From Ficedula albicollis (taxonomy: Eukaryota > Chordata > Aves > Passeriformes > Muscicapidae), in assembly GCF_000247815.1 (NCBI RefSeq), contig NC_021684.1:8060650-8124649 (forward strand): a stretch of DNA of 64,000 nucleotides. Direction: 5' to 3'. Under the pieces are notes generated by a model. That model was not told where the DNA came from. It saw only the letters and a list, made by a program, of their open reading frames with translations, and made no database searches. Of the stretch, positions 37,159-50,223 are shown one piece after another. The translations under genes were made by a program, and so were the position numbers. Position 1 is the stretch's first letter, and every line of letters begins with the position of its first letter.

Positions 37159-40100
37159 GTGACGTTTTTTGAACATGATTGACTTCTATCAATAAGTGTT
37201 CTCAATATTACTCCGTTTCCCAACCCAGATTTTCATATCTAGTGACCTTCTCCTTATTCATATCACCAAATGCTCTGTGATTCTCTTACACTTTAATGAT
37301 TTCTTTTTTTACAACACTAACTTAGGGCCAAGTTTCCCATTCCTCCCCCATGGGCAGCTGTGCTCTCACAGGCTGCCACAACCAGCCAGTGGCACCAGGC
37401 TGCTGCCAGCCCAACTTTTAAAATTCATTCTGACAAAAAAAAAAAAAATGCTGCAGTGATCAAAATAAAATGAAAAATGGCTCTCAAGCTGGAGCATGTG
37501 CATTTGATAATTAATCAGAGTATAATGTAGAGAATGTTATTGTTAATTTTGTAAGCTTCAGGTTCACCAGAGCTGCAAATTGTAACAGGGGAGATGAATA
37601 AAATTGCATTTGTGTCCTAAGACCATGTAAAGGGTGGTCAATACTGTTGTAGCTGTTGGACTAGAACTACCCATTTGAGGAACTAAGCCACAACAGCATA
37701 AAGAAATACACAACTTATGTTTAATTCTTTGTAGTGTAATGATGGCTTGAAAAGCAGTACAAAACAAAGACAGCATTGAAACACACACAAGTCAAAAAGC
37801 TTAATAATCTTAAAAAAATTAGTGTTGGGTTTTTACATTGGTCTATGCAATTCTGTCCATCCTAGAATGCTCTGTGTTTTCTGTGTTTCATACACAAATG
37901 TTCCCCACAAATTTGTGCAATGATATGTAATATATTCAGGAAAACTAATTACTGAAGCAAGTAGAAAGGGAAGTTATCTCAAAAGCCAGGGGGATAGGAA
38001 CATTTTATACAAGAGCTCACGCACAATTTTTTATTTAAGCTACCTGTGCATAGAAGGCTATTATTAAAAAAATAATAATAATTGGAATAATAAATTCAGC
38101 AGCTGAAGCACATACAAAAATATGCAAATTGTGAAATACAGAGTTAAAGTGTTAGGCATTTTAAAACTTTTTTAATAACAGTAATTATGAGGGGTGCATT
38201 TAGAGTGGTAGCATATTGTGCTCCCTTCTACTGCCTGGCAAATGGGCATTTATATTTAAAGAGAATTTAGAGAAAATGGACAATGATCCCTTCTTCTTAT
38301 CTTTTCTTTTAGGTTTCTTTTCTTGACAAGAAATGTGAAATTTGCATTTAAATTTCCTGGGGTTTATCTGTTTGTCAGCACCAAGGCCATTTCTGAGATT
38401 TACAGGTTTTGCATTTAATGATTTTCTCAAACAAAATGAAAAACTTTCTTTTTTTGTTCTGCTTTTGAAATCTCCAGTACTAACATCGGATTTTAAATTA
38501 AATGCAAGACAAATGAAAGATGTGTGTTGATTTTTCAATTCAGAGTTATTTTGATAAATAAATTAGTAATTTATGAAAAACAAATAACTTGGGAAAGCCT
38601 TTACTCATTGAGTAATTTGTAAGGATCAGCTGGACAGATGAAGGAATACTTACAATATCTGATTATACTCATATGAAAGACATAACCTATGCACGTTTTT
38701 TTCAGTCTTTTTCAAAATATTTCATTTCCTGTTAAATATTCTGGGTGCACTGCTTATCTGCTGGTTTTTTTCAAAGCCTGAATTTTCGAGTGAGGCAGGT
38801 CCATTACCCAAATCCTCATCCTGTCTGCAGCTGATCCCAAACGCAGTGAAATCGGGGGAGCCCCTGTGTGAAGCTCAGAGCTGCCACCTGTTCCTGCAGG
38901 CACTGCTGCCCTGGAGCCCCATTGCCCCAGCAGGGTGACACCACCAGAGCTGTTTAACTGGCCCTGCAAAGCTGGCTTCATTTCTCACCACGCCAAAGTC
39001 CCAGTGTTTGAATCGTGTAGAACATGTATTTTGCATATCAGCAGGTTCATTACTAATAATGTATCAGACTGTATCCCCAGTGCTGAAGACACTCCCTGGG
39101 TAGCACTAGTTAAGCCTTAATACAAATCCAGAGAACTCAGGGTTAGGTATTAGCTTGCCTTTGTTCCAAATGTGTGCTTCCATCTCAACACTTCCCTTTT
39201 TCTGTCTCACATTTCCCAAATGACCTTGTTCTTTCCCAAATGCTGTTGCAGTCTGTGCCACAGGACACGGTCAGGATCCTGGGCTGCTTTTCATCAGTAA
39301 AGGTACAGACATGCCTTTGGTGGAAGAGGTGTGAGCATTGGGCAGCACAAATACCCTCCTTCACTTGGGCCAGACCGTGCAGATGCCCCTGGCATGGCCT
39401 GTGGAAGTGTCTCAAATACAGAGCGTAATGAAATTGCAGTACTGCTCTGATTGCTAATTGGAAATGCTTTCTACCTGCTTAAAACAAGCCCTGTTGATAG
39501 ATTGAGTGCTGCTGAATGAACCAGTTTGCACAGCCAGTCCTTGGAGATTTTTGGCTGTGCTCTTGCTCTGGAAGGTGGCATTGCATGGAACTGAGCAACC
39601 CAACACTGTAGTGCCAAGGGTATCTGGGAATATCCAGAACCTTGGGAGAACAGGATGTGCAAAGCATTTAAAAATCTTTTAAGGTTGCAGTTAAACCCAG
39701 AAAAATACCAAAGTTGTTACTGAAGTCCTATTTAAATTATCTTCTGCACTGTTTTCCATTATGTTTGACAACCTGGTAATAGTTTAGCAGCCTGAGAAAA
39801 AAAAAATTACTTTTCTGCAAGTGGGAGTACTGACAAGATTACAGCAGCTGGGTGTCTATTACCCTAAGCTACATTGTACAGAGCTAGAATGGATCTTCAT
39901 ACAGAAAGCTAATCAAGGTGGAAGAGAAAAATTGGGTTCATTAAGAATCCCTGTCACTGAAAAGTCAAATCATTTTTCACTCTTTAGCTGAGTACAATTA
40001 CAGAGATATTGCTAAAAATTGTTTTTCTGTGACAGAGAGATTTGACAGTGGTTTTTCTTTTTTGGCACTTTGCTTATTGCTCACTCACATTGCACCCATT

Positions 40101-41389
40101 GCTGACTGGAGATTAACACCTGTTCCTGTTTTAAAAGAAAATGATGGATGGTGCCATTACTGGCACAACTCTCTGTGAACAAAATTAACATTGCATGCAT
40201 TAACTTTGTAGTTACAGCAATTACCACAATTATTTTTGAATCAGAGCTTGCACAGACCCTGCACCAAAGCTAAAAAACTGTGAACAACCACCCTCCCATT
40301 TTCTTGGACAGAGTTGGAGGCAAAAATGCAAACTTGCTCCATGCCTCTCCTGAGCCAAGGGAAATCTATAAAGTACCCCTGCCTCCTTTTGCCCTCTCAG
40401 CTAGTGAATTTCATAACACTCCTCTCAAATACATATAAGGTTCTCACATTTCATTTTATAGCTACATTTGACTCAAATATGAAATGGATATTTATAAAGC
40501 CAAATCTCCAGTGCTTATCTGGATTTTTGAAACCTGACCCATGCGGCTAAATTCGTGGGCACAGTTGTACTTTGGCTTTAAACACATGTGTCAGTGGTAG
40601 CACTCAATATAATTCACCTCACCTGGTGCTGGCTGTCGGAGGTTTGAGCTCCAGCTAAGCTGCTCATCAAGGCTCCCTCCAGAGCCATTGGGGATCAAGA
40701 CATGTCACCCCAGCAAAGACAGACTGCTGGCATTCTTGGGATCAGTTGCCATTCAGAAGTACCTATTTCTCTCCTGGACTATAGAGGGAGCCAAGACAAT
40801 TGGCTTGGACCAGGAGCCCGGCTGTTACTCAGGACTGAATTCACAGCCATCTGATGAGAAGGAAAATCGCCATCCCCAGACAGTCACTTGCTGCCTTTGA
40901 GCTGGACCAGCCAGGCAAGGAGCTGTCTGTCCCACAGCAGCATGTTCTCTAGCCAGGTAGAGAAGTCCCTGAAAGTATCTTTTCTTTTTCTCTAGTTAGT
41001 AGGCTGGGCTCCCTAAAGTGACATGTACAAAACTCTTAACCCATGCTTACTGAGATATGATACTTAGAAACGTAGTTCTAAAGAGATCTAATAAACTTTT
41101 AGATCATTAAATCTGTGGCTAATAAAAACATAATAATAAATGACAATTCTCATTTCTGCAGCTAAGTATGAAACTCAACGTCCTTTGTTTTGTGGTGAGA
41201 TCAGAAAAAGTATCTTTGAGATTTAATCTGATATAAAATGTTCTCTAAAACACTTTGCATAAAAACTGTTCTCACAAATATATATATTTTCCAGAAAGTA
41301 AAAAACAAAAATATTTCCATATCACATTTCAACTAATTATCCCCATTCATACAAACCAACCCTTATATCTTCCTGTTGACAGCACGGTG
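37159..41389. other. Non-coding DNA, nothing recognised
   Basis: AT-rich with short frames only. No repeat family or gene supported. Confidence 0.45.
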
Positions 41390-41422
41390 TTTTCTTTTCT
41401 TTTCTTCTCTTCTCTTTTTTTT
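41390..41422. repeat. Pyrimidine-rich TTTTC/TTCTC tract
   Basis: Short imperfect TTTTCT/TTCTC repeats followed by T8. Confidence 0.75.
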
Positions 41423-42080
41423 CTAGTACATTTGTAGCATGTGGATCAAAGGTTTGTGGATTCTTGTCTTTTCTTGAACCCACAAGCAAAGTAGCAACAC
41501 AGCCAAGTTTTAAAAGTTTGCAAATCATTAAGAAACAAAACAGACAAAACACATGGTGTTCCCAAGAGACTCGAGACATGAAAGCATCTGTGTTGTGATG
41601 AACGTACACAAAATCTGTTGGGACTAGACTTAGTTGTTTAGCAGGGCTTGGAATGCACTGTGATTCAGTTCTCCTGTTGCAACTTTCAGGAATCAGTCTA
41701 TATATTTTGCCACAAATCCTCCAAATGCTGTCTCTGCAGTGGAATTGAACCTGTCCATTACTCTGGACTGAAACTCACATTTTTGGACACTCTGATCTCC
41801 ATCCAGATTTTAAATATATATCTCATAATATGCGTTCTGCTTAAAGCTCTGCAGAATTTTCCTAGGTTTGGGGTTATTGAAGTCAGGGGGGCTTTGCCAC
41901 ATCTTTCAGGGTTTCCTGGTGCTGTTTCCTCGCCGCTGACAGTGTTGCTGCTCTCCTTTCCTGTGTCTCATCCTGGCTGCCCACAGGAGCAGGGTCAGGC
42001 AGGAGCTGAACGTGCTGCTTCATGCTGGTATTGCCCTCTGCCCAAAACCTGCTTCTCTCAGTGCCAGGCCTTTAATCAGG

Positions 42081-42350
42081 CTACACAGAGGGACTAAGCC
42101 AAATGTCTTGTGCAAGTCTTACACCTGTGTAGTTGTTCATCAAAATGTCTGGCAAGACTAACTTTTCTGTATAGCCATCCAGACTGGCACCACTTATACT
42201 GCCATCCTTTAATTTTATACTAATTGAAGCCCTTATCAGCTTTTCTATTATTTTGCTTAGGACTGATGCCAGAATAACTGACCTGTAATTACTGTGATCC
42301 TTCTGCTTCCTCACTTTGACTTCTGGCAGCATTGCATACTTCTACTGTTC
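42081..42350 (-). pseudogene. Decayed LINE reverse-transcriptase fragment
   Basis: Read on the minus strand, the segment contains KYAMLPEVKVRK followed by HSNYRSVILASVLSKIIEKL. This matches the order of the conserved CR1/L2-type RT region (W-K-x-A-x-[IV]-x-P-x-x-K-K ... NYRP[IV]SLxSVxSKIxEKxI). The expected tryptophan codon TGG upstream reads TAG, an obvious inactivating change. The SKIIEKL wording is closer to L2 than to CR1, which usually has GKxxEQ. Downstream residues no longer match, so the frame or sequence has decayed. No ORF1 or intact 3' end is nearby. Confidence 0.55.
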
Positions 42351-45293
42351 CCTAAAAACCTTTGGATTTATAGTGCATGGACACTTTGATATAAAAATAT
42401 TCATCTGTAATAGAAGGATTTTAACTGACTTCTCAGACAATGTGATGCAAAGCAGTTTATTATGTTTGGGCCATTGATTTTATCATCTTCTTTTTTGTCT
42501 TCAAATAATAAACAGTAGAACAGGAAAGTGTATGTGTATCTGTGTCTATTGCAATATATATTTTTCTGTCTTATCTATAGTATTAATAACACCGTTGTTT
42601 TAAACAATTCTTGCAATCTGTTCATACCATCTTGATGAATTAAAAGGGAGACAATATACTCCTGAAGAAACTTCCTATTTTTCTTAGCAACATATATTTC
42701 CCTAGATTTCTTTGTCATATCTCTATTTCTTTCATTGCTAATTTATAGTACCACTGTTTAATTTGATAAACATATATGTGTGGTGTTTTCTGCCAAAAAA
42801 AAGGGAGACATAATCACAAACATTGCTCATATGTAATCAAAGGATCAGAAAAGATGTTCTGACTGAATTTAATCCATTCTGTGCTGAATGGTGTTATTTT
42901 ACAGCCCAGAGCATTTATTCTAGTGTGTTCCAGTAAAGACATAATAAGAATAATAAAATTATACCCTCCACTGAAACTCTTCTTTTTTCCCCTTTTCTTT
43001 TCCATTGTCCTTTTTTGTCCTGTGTTTAAACATGAGTTGTTTAGCAATTCTACTTGTTCTTCTAAACTCATTCACTTTTCCTTCAAATGCTCAGTATACA
43101 TCTTGTCACTGCACCAATGCACTCCAACAGAGCAGCTTGAATCTTCCCAGTGACATCCTGACAGCTAAAACCTGCATTCTCAATTTATGGGGGTTTGGAT
43201 CTCTCCTGTTTACTGCAGTTTCACAAGAGAATTGTATTTTATAAACACCTGGTAATTTAATTAAAGTAAGGAGCTGGACTTTTAACAAGAGAGTGGTTTT
43301 TTTAAGGTTTGGCATTCAGAAATAAAACAGATGTTTATTGTGCTTTTTAAGTGTCCAGAAGATCTTGTCAAAGTTATCTAGCTTGTGCAGTTATTTTTAT
43401 GTTATATCTAAGTGTATATTCTTTATTTTCATGTGTTAATACATGTATACTATGTCATAAATGAGTTTTGTTTTCTTATTATGGAGCAGTACTTTTGGTA
43501 ATTGCCCAAAGCTCTGCATATAAATGAGCTCTACAAAAGTGTTTGGATTAAAGATGTCTGTCTGCAGCTTCATTAAACAAACTGTTAATTAATCTCAAAT
43601 ATTATCTAGGATGCCAAAGGCTTTTCCTTTGCAGACAATGAGGGTTTATCTGTGGAATCTCCAGCCACTGGGGCTTTCTCCCCTCCTGTACATGCCAAGC
43701 CCATGGAGATTTTTGCCCATACAGAGCACTGGCCATAGTGGTGCAAGTGCAGCCAAGCACTTGAGCTTTCCCCTGCAGCTTTGAGCTGCCAGATCTTGTT
43801 CCCCTCCTGTCCTGCATTGGGGAATGCAGATCTCACCTTTAAATTTGCATCAAGAAAAACAAGATCAGCTTGTCTCCTAGGACATCAGGCTTTTTCAAGC
43901 ATTATTCTTAAAAGAGAACATTTGTTAAGAAAGGAAAACTCCAGGAATAGTAGCCATTCACACAAAATTTTTCCCACTAGATCCTGCAGCATTCAGTTCC
44001 TGATCTCTTGGCTCAACTCTTTCTACTGAATAAGGATGAAAAAAACCAAGAGGGATCAGTCCTTAAAACCTCTCAGGAGACAAAGTTTAGGGCTAGACTA
44101 ACCATCTAGTGGGCTAGTCTCACTCTTAATCAGATCCTGACCCTGGTTTTGCAAGACTGTTTAGTTCAGTAATGCTCTAAGCAAGGAAATTACATCCTGA
44201 ATTTGACCTATTTTTCTTTATTACGTCATCTGTGCTCTCTTTAATCTGTTTTGTCTCAGAGTATGTCTTCTCCTTTTGCACCAGCTAGTGAGTTCCATCT
44301 ACAGCTTTACTTCAGCTTTTGTTTGCCTCTGATCTTTTTCTCATTCTTCTAATGAGTATACCAAAAGGTGGTAAAAAAGTAATTTTTCTAGAATAAGCAT
44401 GAATAACATAAGGAGGAATATAATAGCTCTTTGTGTCTCCTCTGATTACAAAAGCAAACAAATAGAAAAAGTTATGGAGCAGTTGCTCCATAAAAGGGCA
44501 ATTACAAGTGAGCCTAAATTTAGAATTGAAAGTTTGAGCCAAAACCCTCTGAGGACCATGAGAGTCTTTCCACCCACTTCAAAATGATGTGGAGCACACC
44601 TCATCCTACCTCACTACTTAGCACAGCTAAGGTAAGAACTGTGTTAACAGCCCAGGGAAACATTCTTGAAGGTTAAATCCACCTCTTTTTCAAAGGGAAA
44701 GTTTGACAAATTGTGCCAGACTCTGGACCTTAATTAAAACACTGGAACATTTCAAAGTGACAACTATGTTAAGACCTTTTCCTTCCATATTCCTTCTTGG
44801 GTGGATCAAGTAAAGGAAAGGAAAAAAAAGACTGACCCTGCTGGAAGTTTTTCTTTCATTCGGATGCCTACCCACACCCCAGTCACAAAGAGGAAAAAGA
44901 ATTGCTCTGACCTCCTCAGCATCTTGTGCAGAACTAAAGGTATTTATACATGTTGCCCTGTTATTACACAAAGAAATTGTCTGCGGTCTTTAAAAAATAT
45001 TATTGCCAGTTGTACTGTTCCTGTGATGATCTCGTGTATCAGAACTATGTTTAGAAGAACCTTCTGCTCCATATAAATGCAAAATGAATCTGTAATTACA
45101 GTTTAAATCTAATTTAGTGAAAAATTGATTACTCTGATCCACTATAAAGATTTCAGGTCTACTCATGCTCTCCTTTTGACAGGACCAGCCTCACAAATTC
45201 TGCAGCACTGGCAAGGTGGAGGTGACTGTTCCTCTGGTGTCATTGGGTACTTTCTTCAGCTTTTTCCTCTTTCAGTATTCCATGCCATTCCGT
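42351..45293. other. Non-coding DNA, nothing recognised
   Basis: AT-rich with short frames only. No supported gene. Confidence 0.45.
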
Positions 45294-45541
45294 GTGTTCT
45301 TGGACTTTGTTGTGAGACACGAATCTTGCAGATAGCAATGCATGTGAGTGGAGATTTTTAAACATTAACTGTGTTCTTGGACTTTGTTGTGAGACATGAA
45401 TCTTGCAGATAGCAATGCATGTAAGTGGAGATTTTTAAACATTAAAAAAAAAAAGGTGTGTTCTTGGACTTTGTTGTGAGACACGAATCTTGCAGATAGC
45501 AATGCATGTGAGTGGAGATTTTTAAACATTAAAAAAAAAAA
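45294..45541. repeat. Three-unit ~77-87-bp tandem repeat with A tails
   Basis: Units start GTGTTCTTGGACTTTGTTGT at 45294, 45371 and 45458. Internal differences are one or two bases (ACACGAA versus ACATGAA, ATGTGAGT versus ATGTAAGT). Units two and three end in runs of about 11-12 A after TTTTTAAACATT, while unit one lacks the run. The array abuts a larger tandem duplication at 45542. Confidence 0.9.
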
Positions 45542-46577
45542 GAGCTTGTATATAGACATGTATTTAACTGTATCTATATTTAGAAGTATTTTCTAGCATT
45601 GAGCTAGATTATCAGGTATTTCTCTCTTAGATTCTCTTTATCCCATGTGGAGATTCATTATTTTCCTGAATCAGGAAACCAAAAGAAAAATCAAGACTAA
45701 ACTTTTTTCTCATCTCACTTTATAGCATCATCTGATAAAATGAAAATTTCTACTCCATATAAACTGTGGTGAGAAGTGAGAATCTTTGCCACAATCCCTA
45801 GAGTGCCTGTTAAATACTTAACAGAAGGCTTGTTTTGACAAAAGGATATCACCCCTAATTGCCAAATCCATTCCAAAGAAAGGTGGGAGAAGATGGGTGG
45901 GTACTGGTTTTTGTCAGCAGTCAGGACTTTGGGAACTTCATTGTGAACCATCAAATCTAATTTTGAACTTTTTGTCTTATCAGTCACAGTTTCATGGATT
46001 TCATTATTTGCGTGGGTTGTTTTTCTTTTCGACACTTTAGGCATAATGTTTGGCTTGTGGTGAAGCTGGATGTGACAGGAGAGTGTTTGGGAAGAGAAGG
46101 CTGAGCTGATGCCCCGGTGTGTGCAGAGCTGGACCAGCCCAGGCTGGGCAGCAGTGACAGAAAGGTCCAGACCCAACAGCCCAGGTACAACAAGGGCTCT
46201 TGGAGTTTTTGGAGTAACGTGTCAGGAGTGATGTTTCTTCACCCTCTTGCACTGCCCACAAGGCACCATCTTCTGTTCTCTTTGTCTCAACTCCTTTACA
46301 CTTTGGAATTCCTTTGAGACTTGTGCCCCACACTCTTCTTTCTTCAGCACTATGTTGCATAGAGGTATTGTCTTCCTGTCTCTAAGGTCTTTGCACTTTT
46401 AACTGGAATTAGTGACATTTGGGCCAGACAGCCAAGAGAAAACTGGATCCTTCCAGCTTAGGGACCAACTTTGCTGGCATTGTAGAACAACCAGCCGTGG
46501 GGATTGTTGAAATAAAGGGAGGCCACACACCCGTCTCTGCCTGGATATTTTAAAGCCTTTATTTTCAAACAACTCTG
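45542..46577. repeat. 1036-bp tandem duplication, first copy
   Basis: The unit runs from GAGCTTGTATATAGACATG to TTTTCAAACAACTCTG. The second copy follows directly. The one difference I found is T at 46026 versus A at 47062. A minus-strand frame of 153 codons (45715-46176) is intact in this copy but interrupted by a TGA in the other because of that base. It resembles no family I know. Confidence 0.92.
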
Positions 46578-47613
46578 GAGCTTGTATATAGACATGTATT
46601 TAACTGTATCTATATTTAGAAGTATTTTCTAGCATTGAGCTAGATTATCAGGTATTTCTCTCTTAGATTCTCTTTATCCCATGTGGAGATTCATTATTTT
46701 CCTGAATCAGGAAACCAAAAGAAAAATCAAGACTAAACTTTTTTCTCATCTCACTTTATAGCATCATCTGATAAAATGAAAATTTCTACTCCATATAAAC
46801 TGTGGTGAGAAGTGAGAATCTTTGCCACAATCCCTAGAGTGCCTGTTAAATACTTAACAGAAGGCTTGTTTTGACAAAAGGATATCACCCCTAATTGCCA
46901 AATCCATTCCAAAGAAAGGTGGGAGAAGATGGGTGGGTACTGGTTTTTGTCAGCAGTCAGGACTTTGGGAACTTCATTGTGAACCATCAAATCTAATTTT
47001 GAACTTTTTGTCTTATCAGTCACAGTTTCATGGATTTCATTATTTGCGTGGGTTGTTTTTCATTTCGACACTTTAGGCATAATGTTTGGCTTGTGGTGAA
47101 GCTGGATGTGACAGGAGAGTGTTTGGGAAGAGAAGGCTGAGCTGATGCCCCGGTGTGTGCAGAGCTGGACCAGCCCAGGCTGGGCAGCAGTGACAGAAAG
47201 GTCCAGACCCAACAGCCCAGGTACAACAAGGGCTCTTGGAGTTTTTGGAGTAACGTGTCAGGAGTGATGTTTCTTCACCCTCTTGCACTGCCCACAAGGC
47301 ACCATCTTCTGTTCTCTTTGTCTCAACTCCTTTACACTTTGGAATTCCTTTGAGACTTGTGCCCCACACTCTTCTTTCTTCAGCACTATGTTGCATAGAG
47401 GTATTGTCTTCCTGTCTCTAAGGTCTTTGCACTTTTAACTGGAATTAGTGACATTTGGGCCAGACAGCCAAGAGAAAACTGGATCCTTCCAGCTTAGGGA
47501 CCAACTTTGCTGGCATTGTAGAACAACCAGCCGTGGGGATTGTTGAAATAAAGGGAGGCCACACACCCGTCTCTGCCTGGATATTTTAAAGCCTTTATTT
47601 TCAAACAACTCTG
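46578..47613. repeat. 1036-bp tandem duplication, second copy
   Basis: Exact head-to-tail repeat at a 1036-base offset, with one substitution at 47062. The right edge is abrupt (AACTCTG then TTTTTTGGAG). There are no transposon-like ends. Confidence 0.92.
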
Positions 47614-47916
47614 TTTTTTGGAGAAAAGGAAAAACCACAGGATACACTTAGGAGGGAAATAATTTCTAAAGCTGTGCCAGATCCCCAGCTCTTTCCTCTG
47701 GCCCAGCACTGAGAAGCAATCTTTAGGCTGCCTGCAGAGGACATCTGGTGATCCTGTGGTGTAGGGGAGTCATCCTGCTGCTTTAGCCACTTCAGGACAT
47801 CTGCTCTTTTGAGCTTTTGGAGAGTGATGGGACACAGCCAGAATTTGCAGTATTTTGAAATGGATCTTTCAGCAGAATAGTCCCTGGAGAATTTTATTCC
47901 TGTGTTGTAATTTCAG

Positions 47917-48034
47917 GTTGGTCTCTCTTTGCTATTTTCAAATCAGTCAGAAAGAACCCAGTGTGCCTCCAGCTGAGAACTCAGAGAGGAGTTTTCAAGC
48001 ATCTTTTACCACCTCTGTGGACTCTGCCCAAAAA
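47917..48034 (+). CDS. Candidate coding exon 5, frame ambiguous
   Basis: A segment ends at a consensus AAAAA|GTAAGT donor (48034/48035). Two acceptors are possible: GTAATTTCAG ending at 47916 and TTTTCAAATCAG ending at 47946. Two frames stay open. One reads QKEPSVPPAENSERSFQ and ends in phase 0. The other reads RKNPVCLQLRTQRGVF and ends with two bases, which is the phase needed by the segment at 49791. The frame cannot be decided from sequence alone, and no family is recognised. Confidence 0.25.
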
Positions 48035-49790
48035 GTAAGTTTTCAGACAGGAGAGACCTCTTCTGAACACTGAATCATTTTTTTTTCCAAGAAGTGTCTT
48101 AGCCAATAATAAGGACAAGAATTGTGTAGCTTTGTAGTCAGCAGAAATCCAGAGCTATGGATCATCCTGAGCCATTGAGAGCACAAGGCAGCTGGTACAG
48201 CTCTGAACTTCCCTGGCCAAGGACTCAATGTGAGATGATTGCAAGCACCTGATGTGCTGGTGATGTTTCTGTCAGAAATGCCAAAGCTCCAGCCATCAGC
48301 ACTGCCCCCATGGACTCTTTTGCCTCCCTCTGCTCCACTATTCTTGGACTCAAAGCATCAAGGACTTGGATGGAGTTATGCTTTATTTGCTACAAAACAC
48401 GGACATAGACTTGGTCGTACTGTTCCTACTTGAACAAAAAAGCAGAGTAAATCATCACAACTCCATTGTGATGGAATCAGAAAGAGGTAAATCTATCTGA
48501 AAAGTGGGTGGATCATGAATTAGTCATTTTCTCCCATTCTCTGCTGCCCTCTCTTTTGGTACAGATGGCCCAACTTTTACCAAGAAAGCAGGATAATAAA
48601 AAGATAAGATAAACTCATTTGTTGTGTTGTCAAGGGGGATGATACAGAACTTTCCACCCACTCCCATGCTATGCATAGCAGATGGAGAATTAGACAATTT
48701 ATTTTGTCACATTTCTAACAAATTATTCCATTTTGTAATTCTCGTAAGTGCTTAAAACATAATGTGTCAATCAGGATTGATTCTCCCCAAAAGTCTGATG
48801 GTTTTGACTTCTAGAGAAGTTAGCACTCTTGGAGAACACACTGTAAGTTCTGTATGGATGAGATGGACTGGGACCTATGGAATGGCATCATCTCTCTTGG
48901 CTCCAAACTGAGTTGGTGTGTACCAAAAAATTTAAGCTATTTCTATATTTATAATGTAGAACGCCAGTGAGGGAGTTCTAGGAGAATTGTTAGGAGGATT
49001 GTGTCTGACTTGTATGATATTCATGTAACCCTGCCCTAAACAGATAAAAATTAATTGCCCTTTTTTTAATGTATTTTGGTTATAATGCAAAAGACTATAT
49101 TTTTCCAAATAGGTATTAGGATGTTTTTTGTGTGTCCATAAAAGTATGACATTAAAATTAAAAGGAACAACAGTTGGTGTAAATGTGAATTCCTCCTCAA
49201 GCATCTTAAGCACAGAGAAGTAAACTGGGCTGTGGAAAAATGACCACTGCCTTCAGAAAAGATTTGTGTTGTTTATGCAGTCACCGAATTTGGTGCAGAA
49301 TCATTTAATCCAGTAGATCTGATCTCCTGAAATCTTCTTTAAATTTAAGCCTCTTCTGCAGGTCTTCTAGGGACAGATACATTTCTAGAGACGTTTAGAG
49401 TTGTAGTCACCTTTTAAGACTGCTGGCACCAGTGATATGGGTAATTCACAAGTTCCACCTTGCAGACGTGTTGAGGCAAATGAGATGTTGCAAACGGGTA
49501 ACTGGTTACTGTGTACATGCAAATCCAGCAGCAAATAATCATACTTCATGCCCAGTGCAAGATGCCTTTTTGCTGTTAAAATAGAGAGGCAGGATTTTAT
49601 GATTTCCATGGCCACTAAGAGGTACGAGGGTAATTGGTGGATTTCAGTATTTTTGTCATGATGGAGAAGATCACATATTTTCCTTTCCACAAGACTGAAA
49701 TTTTTGAAATACATAAATATAAGAAGTGCTTAGAATTTTAAATAGAAATGCATCTTTTCATGAAGTTTCTCCTCTGCTTTTATTCTTCAG
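48035..49790. other. Non-coding DNA, nothing recognised
   Basis: If the flanking candidate exons are real, this is an intron. Frames at 48239-48433 and 49385-49714 have no recognised content. Confidence 0.35.
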
Positions 49791-49937
49791 AATCCAAGAT
49801 CCCTTTCCTGAATTGACTAACAAATGCAGCAGGAGTTTTGGAAGCACTTCTTGTGCAAATCTCAACCACAAAAGAGAAGCAGTCCTTCTCAGGGTCCTGA
49901 ACTGCCTCAAGGAAAATGACACCATCAACATTTACAG
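49791..49937 (+). CDS. Candidate coding exon 6, product unknown
   Basis: A 147-base segment lies between a strong acceptor (long pyrimidine tract, TTTTATTCTTCAG ending at 49790) and a consensus donor ACAG|GTGAGG (49937/49938). Only one of three frames is open and it is open throughout, about 48 residues. It starts IQDPFPELTNKCSRSFG and ends LKENDTINIY. It begins with one base and ends with two, a symmetric phase-2 exon. Cysteines are at about residues 11, 20 and 35. I do not recognise the protein. This and the next segment are the best gene evidence in the window. Confidence 0.4.
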
Positions 49938-50084
49938 GTGAGGTGATGCAGAATTTTTTGTATGGGGAATCTCTGCATTATTAAAGATCCCTTTGTGTCT
50001 GCAGTGCCTGTGAAGGGAGACAAGATGCTGGTTGTTGTTCTTTGTCTACTGCTCCTTAGTTCATTACCATTTTCTGCTTCACAG

Positions 50085-50223
50085 CATTAACCACTGCATG
50101 GAGCAGCTCTCCCTGTGCTTCAGACATCACAGAAAGCCACCCATGCTTCTGAGAGATGCTCCTGGCTTTCATGGCAGTGCAGGGCAGCAAATGGGACAAA
50201 AGACTTCAAAGCAGGCAAATTAA
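50085..50223 (+). CDS. Candidate terminal coding exon 7 with stop
   Basis: A strong acceptor (CATTTTCTGCTTCACAG ending at 50084) is followed by a frame that continues the split codon from 49937 as AGC. It reads INHCMEQLSLCFRHHRKPP and ends in SKQAN and TAA at 50221-50223. The implied intron (49938-50084) is 147 bases, short but normal for birds. An AATAAA lies 300 bases after the stop. Residues are cysteine- and basic-rich, with no recognised domain. An alternative is that splicing and the stop are coincidental. Confidence 0.35.

Noticed and set aside
47917..50223. Assignment of the candidate exons to a known short-chain cytokine such as TSLP or IL-7
   Set aside because: The cysteine and helix-like impression is weak, and helical cytokine genes usually have phase-0 introns whereas these are phase 2.
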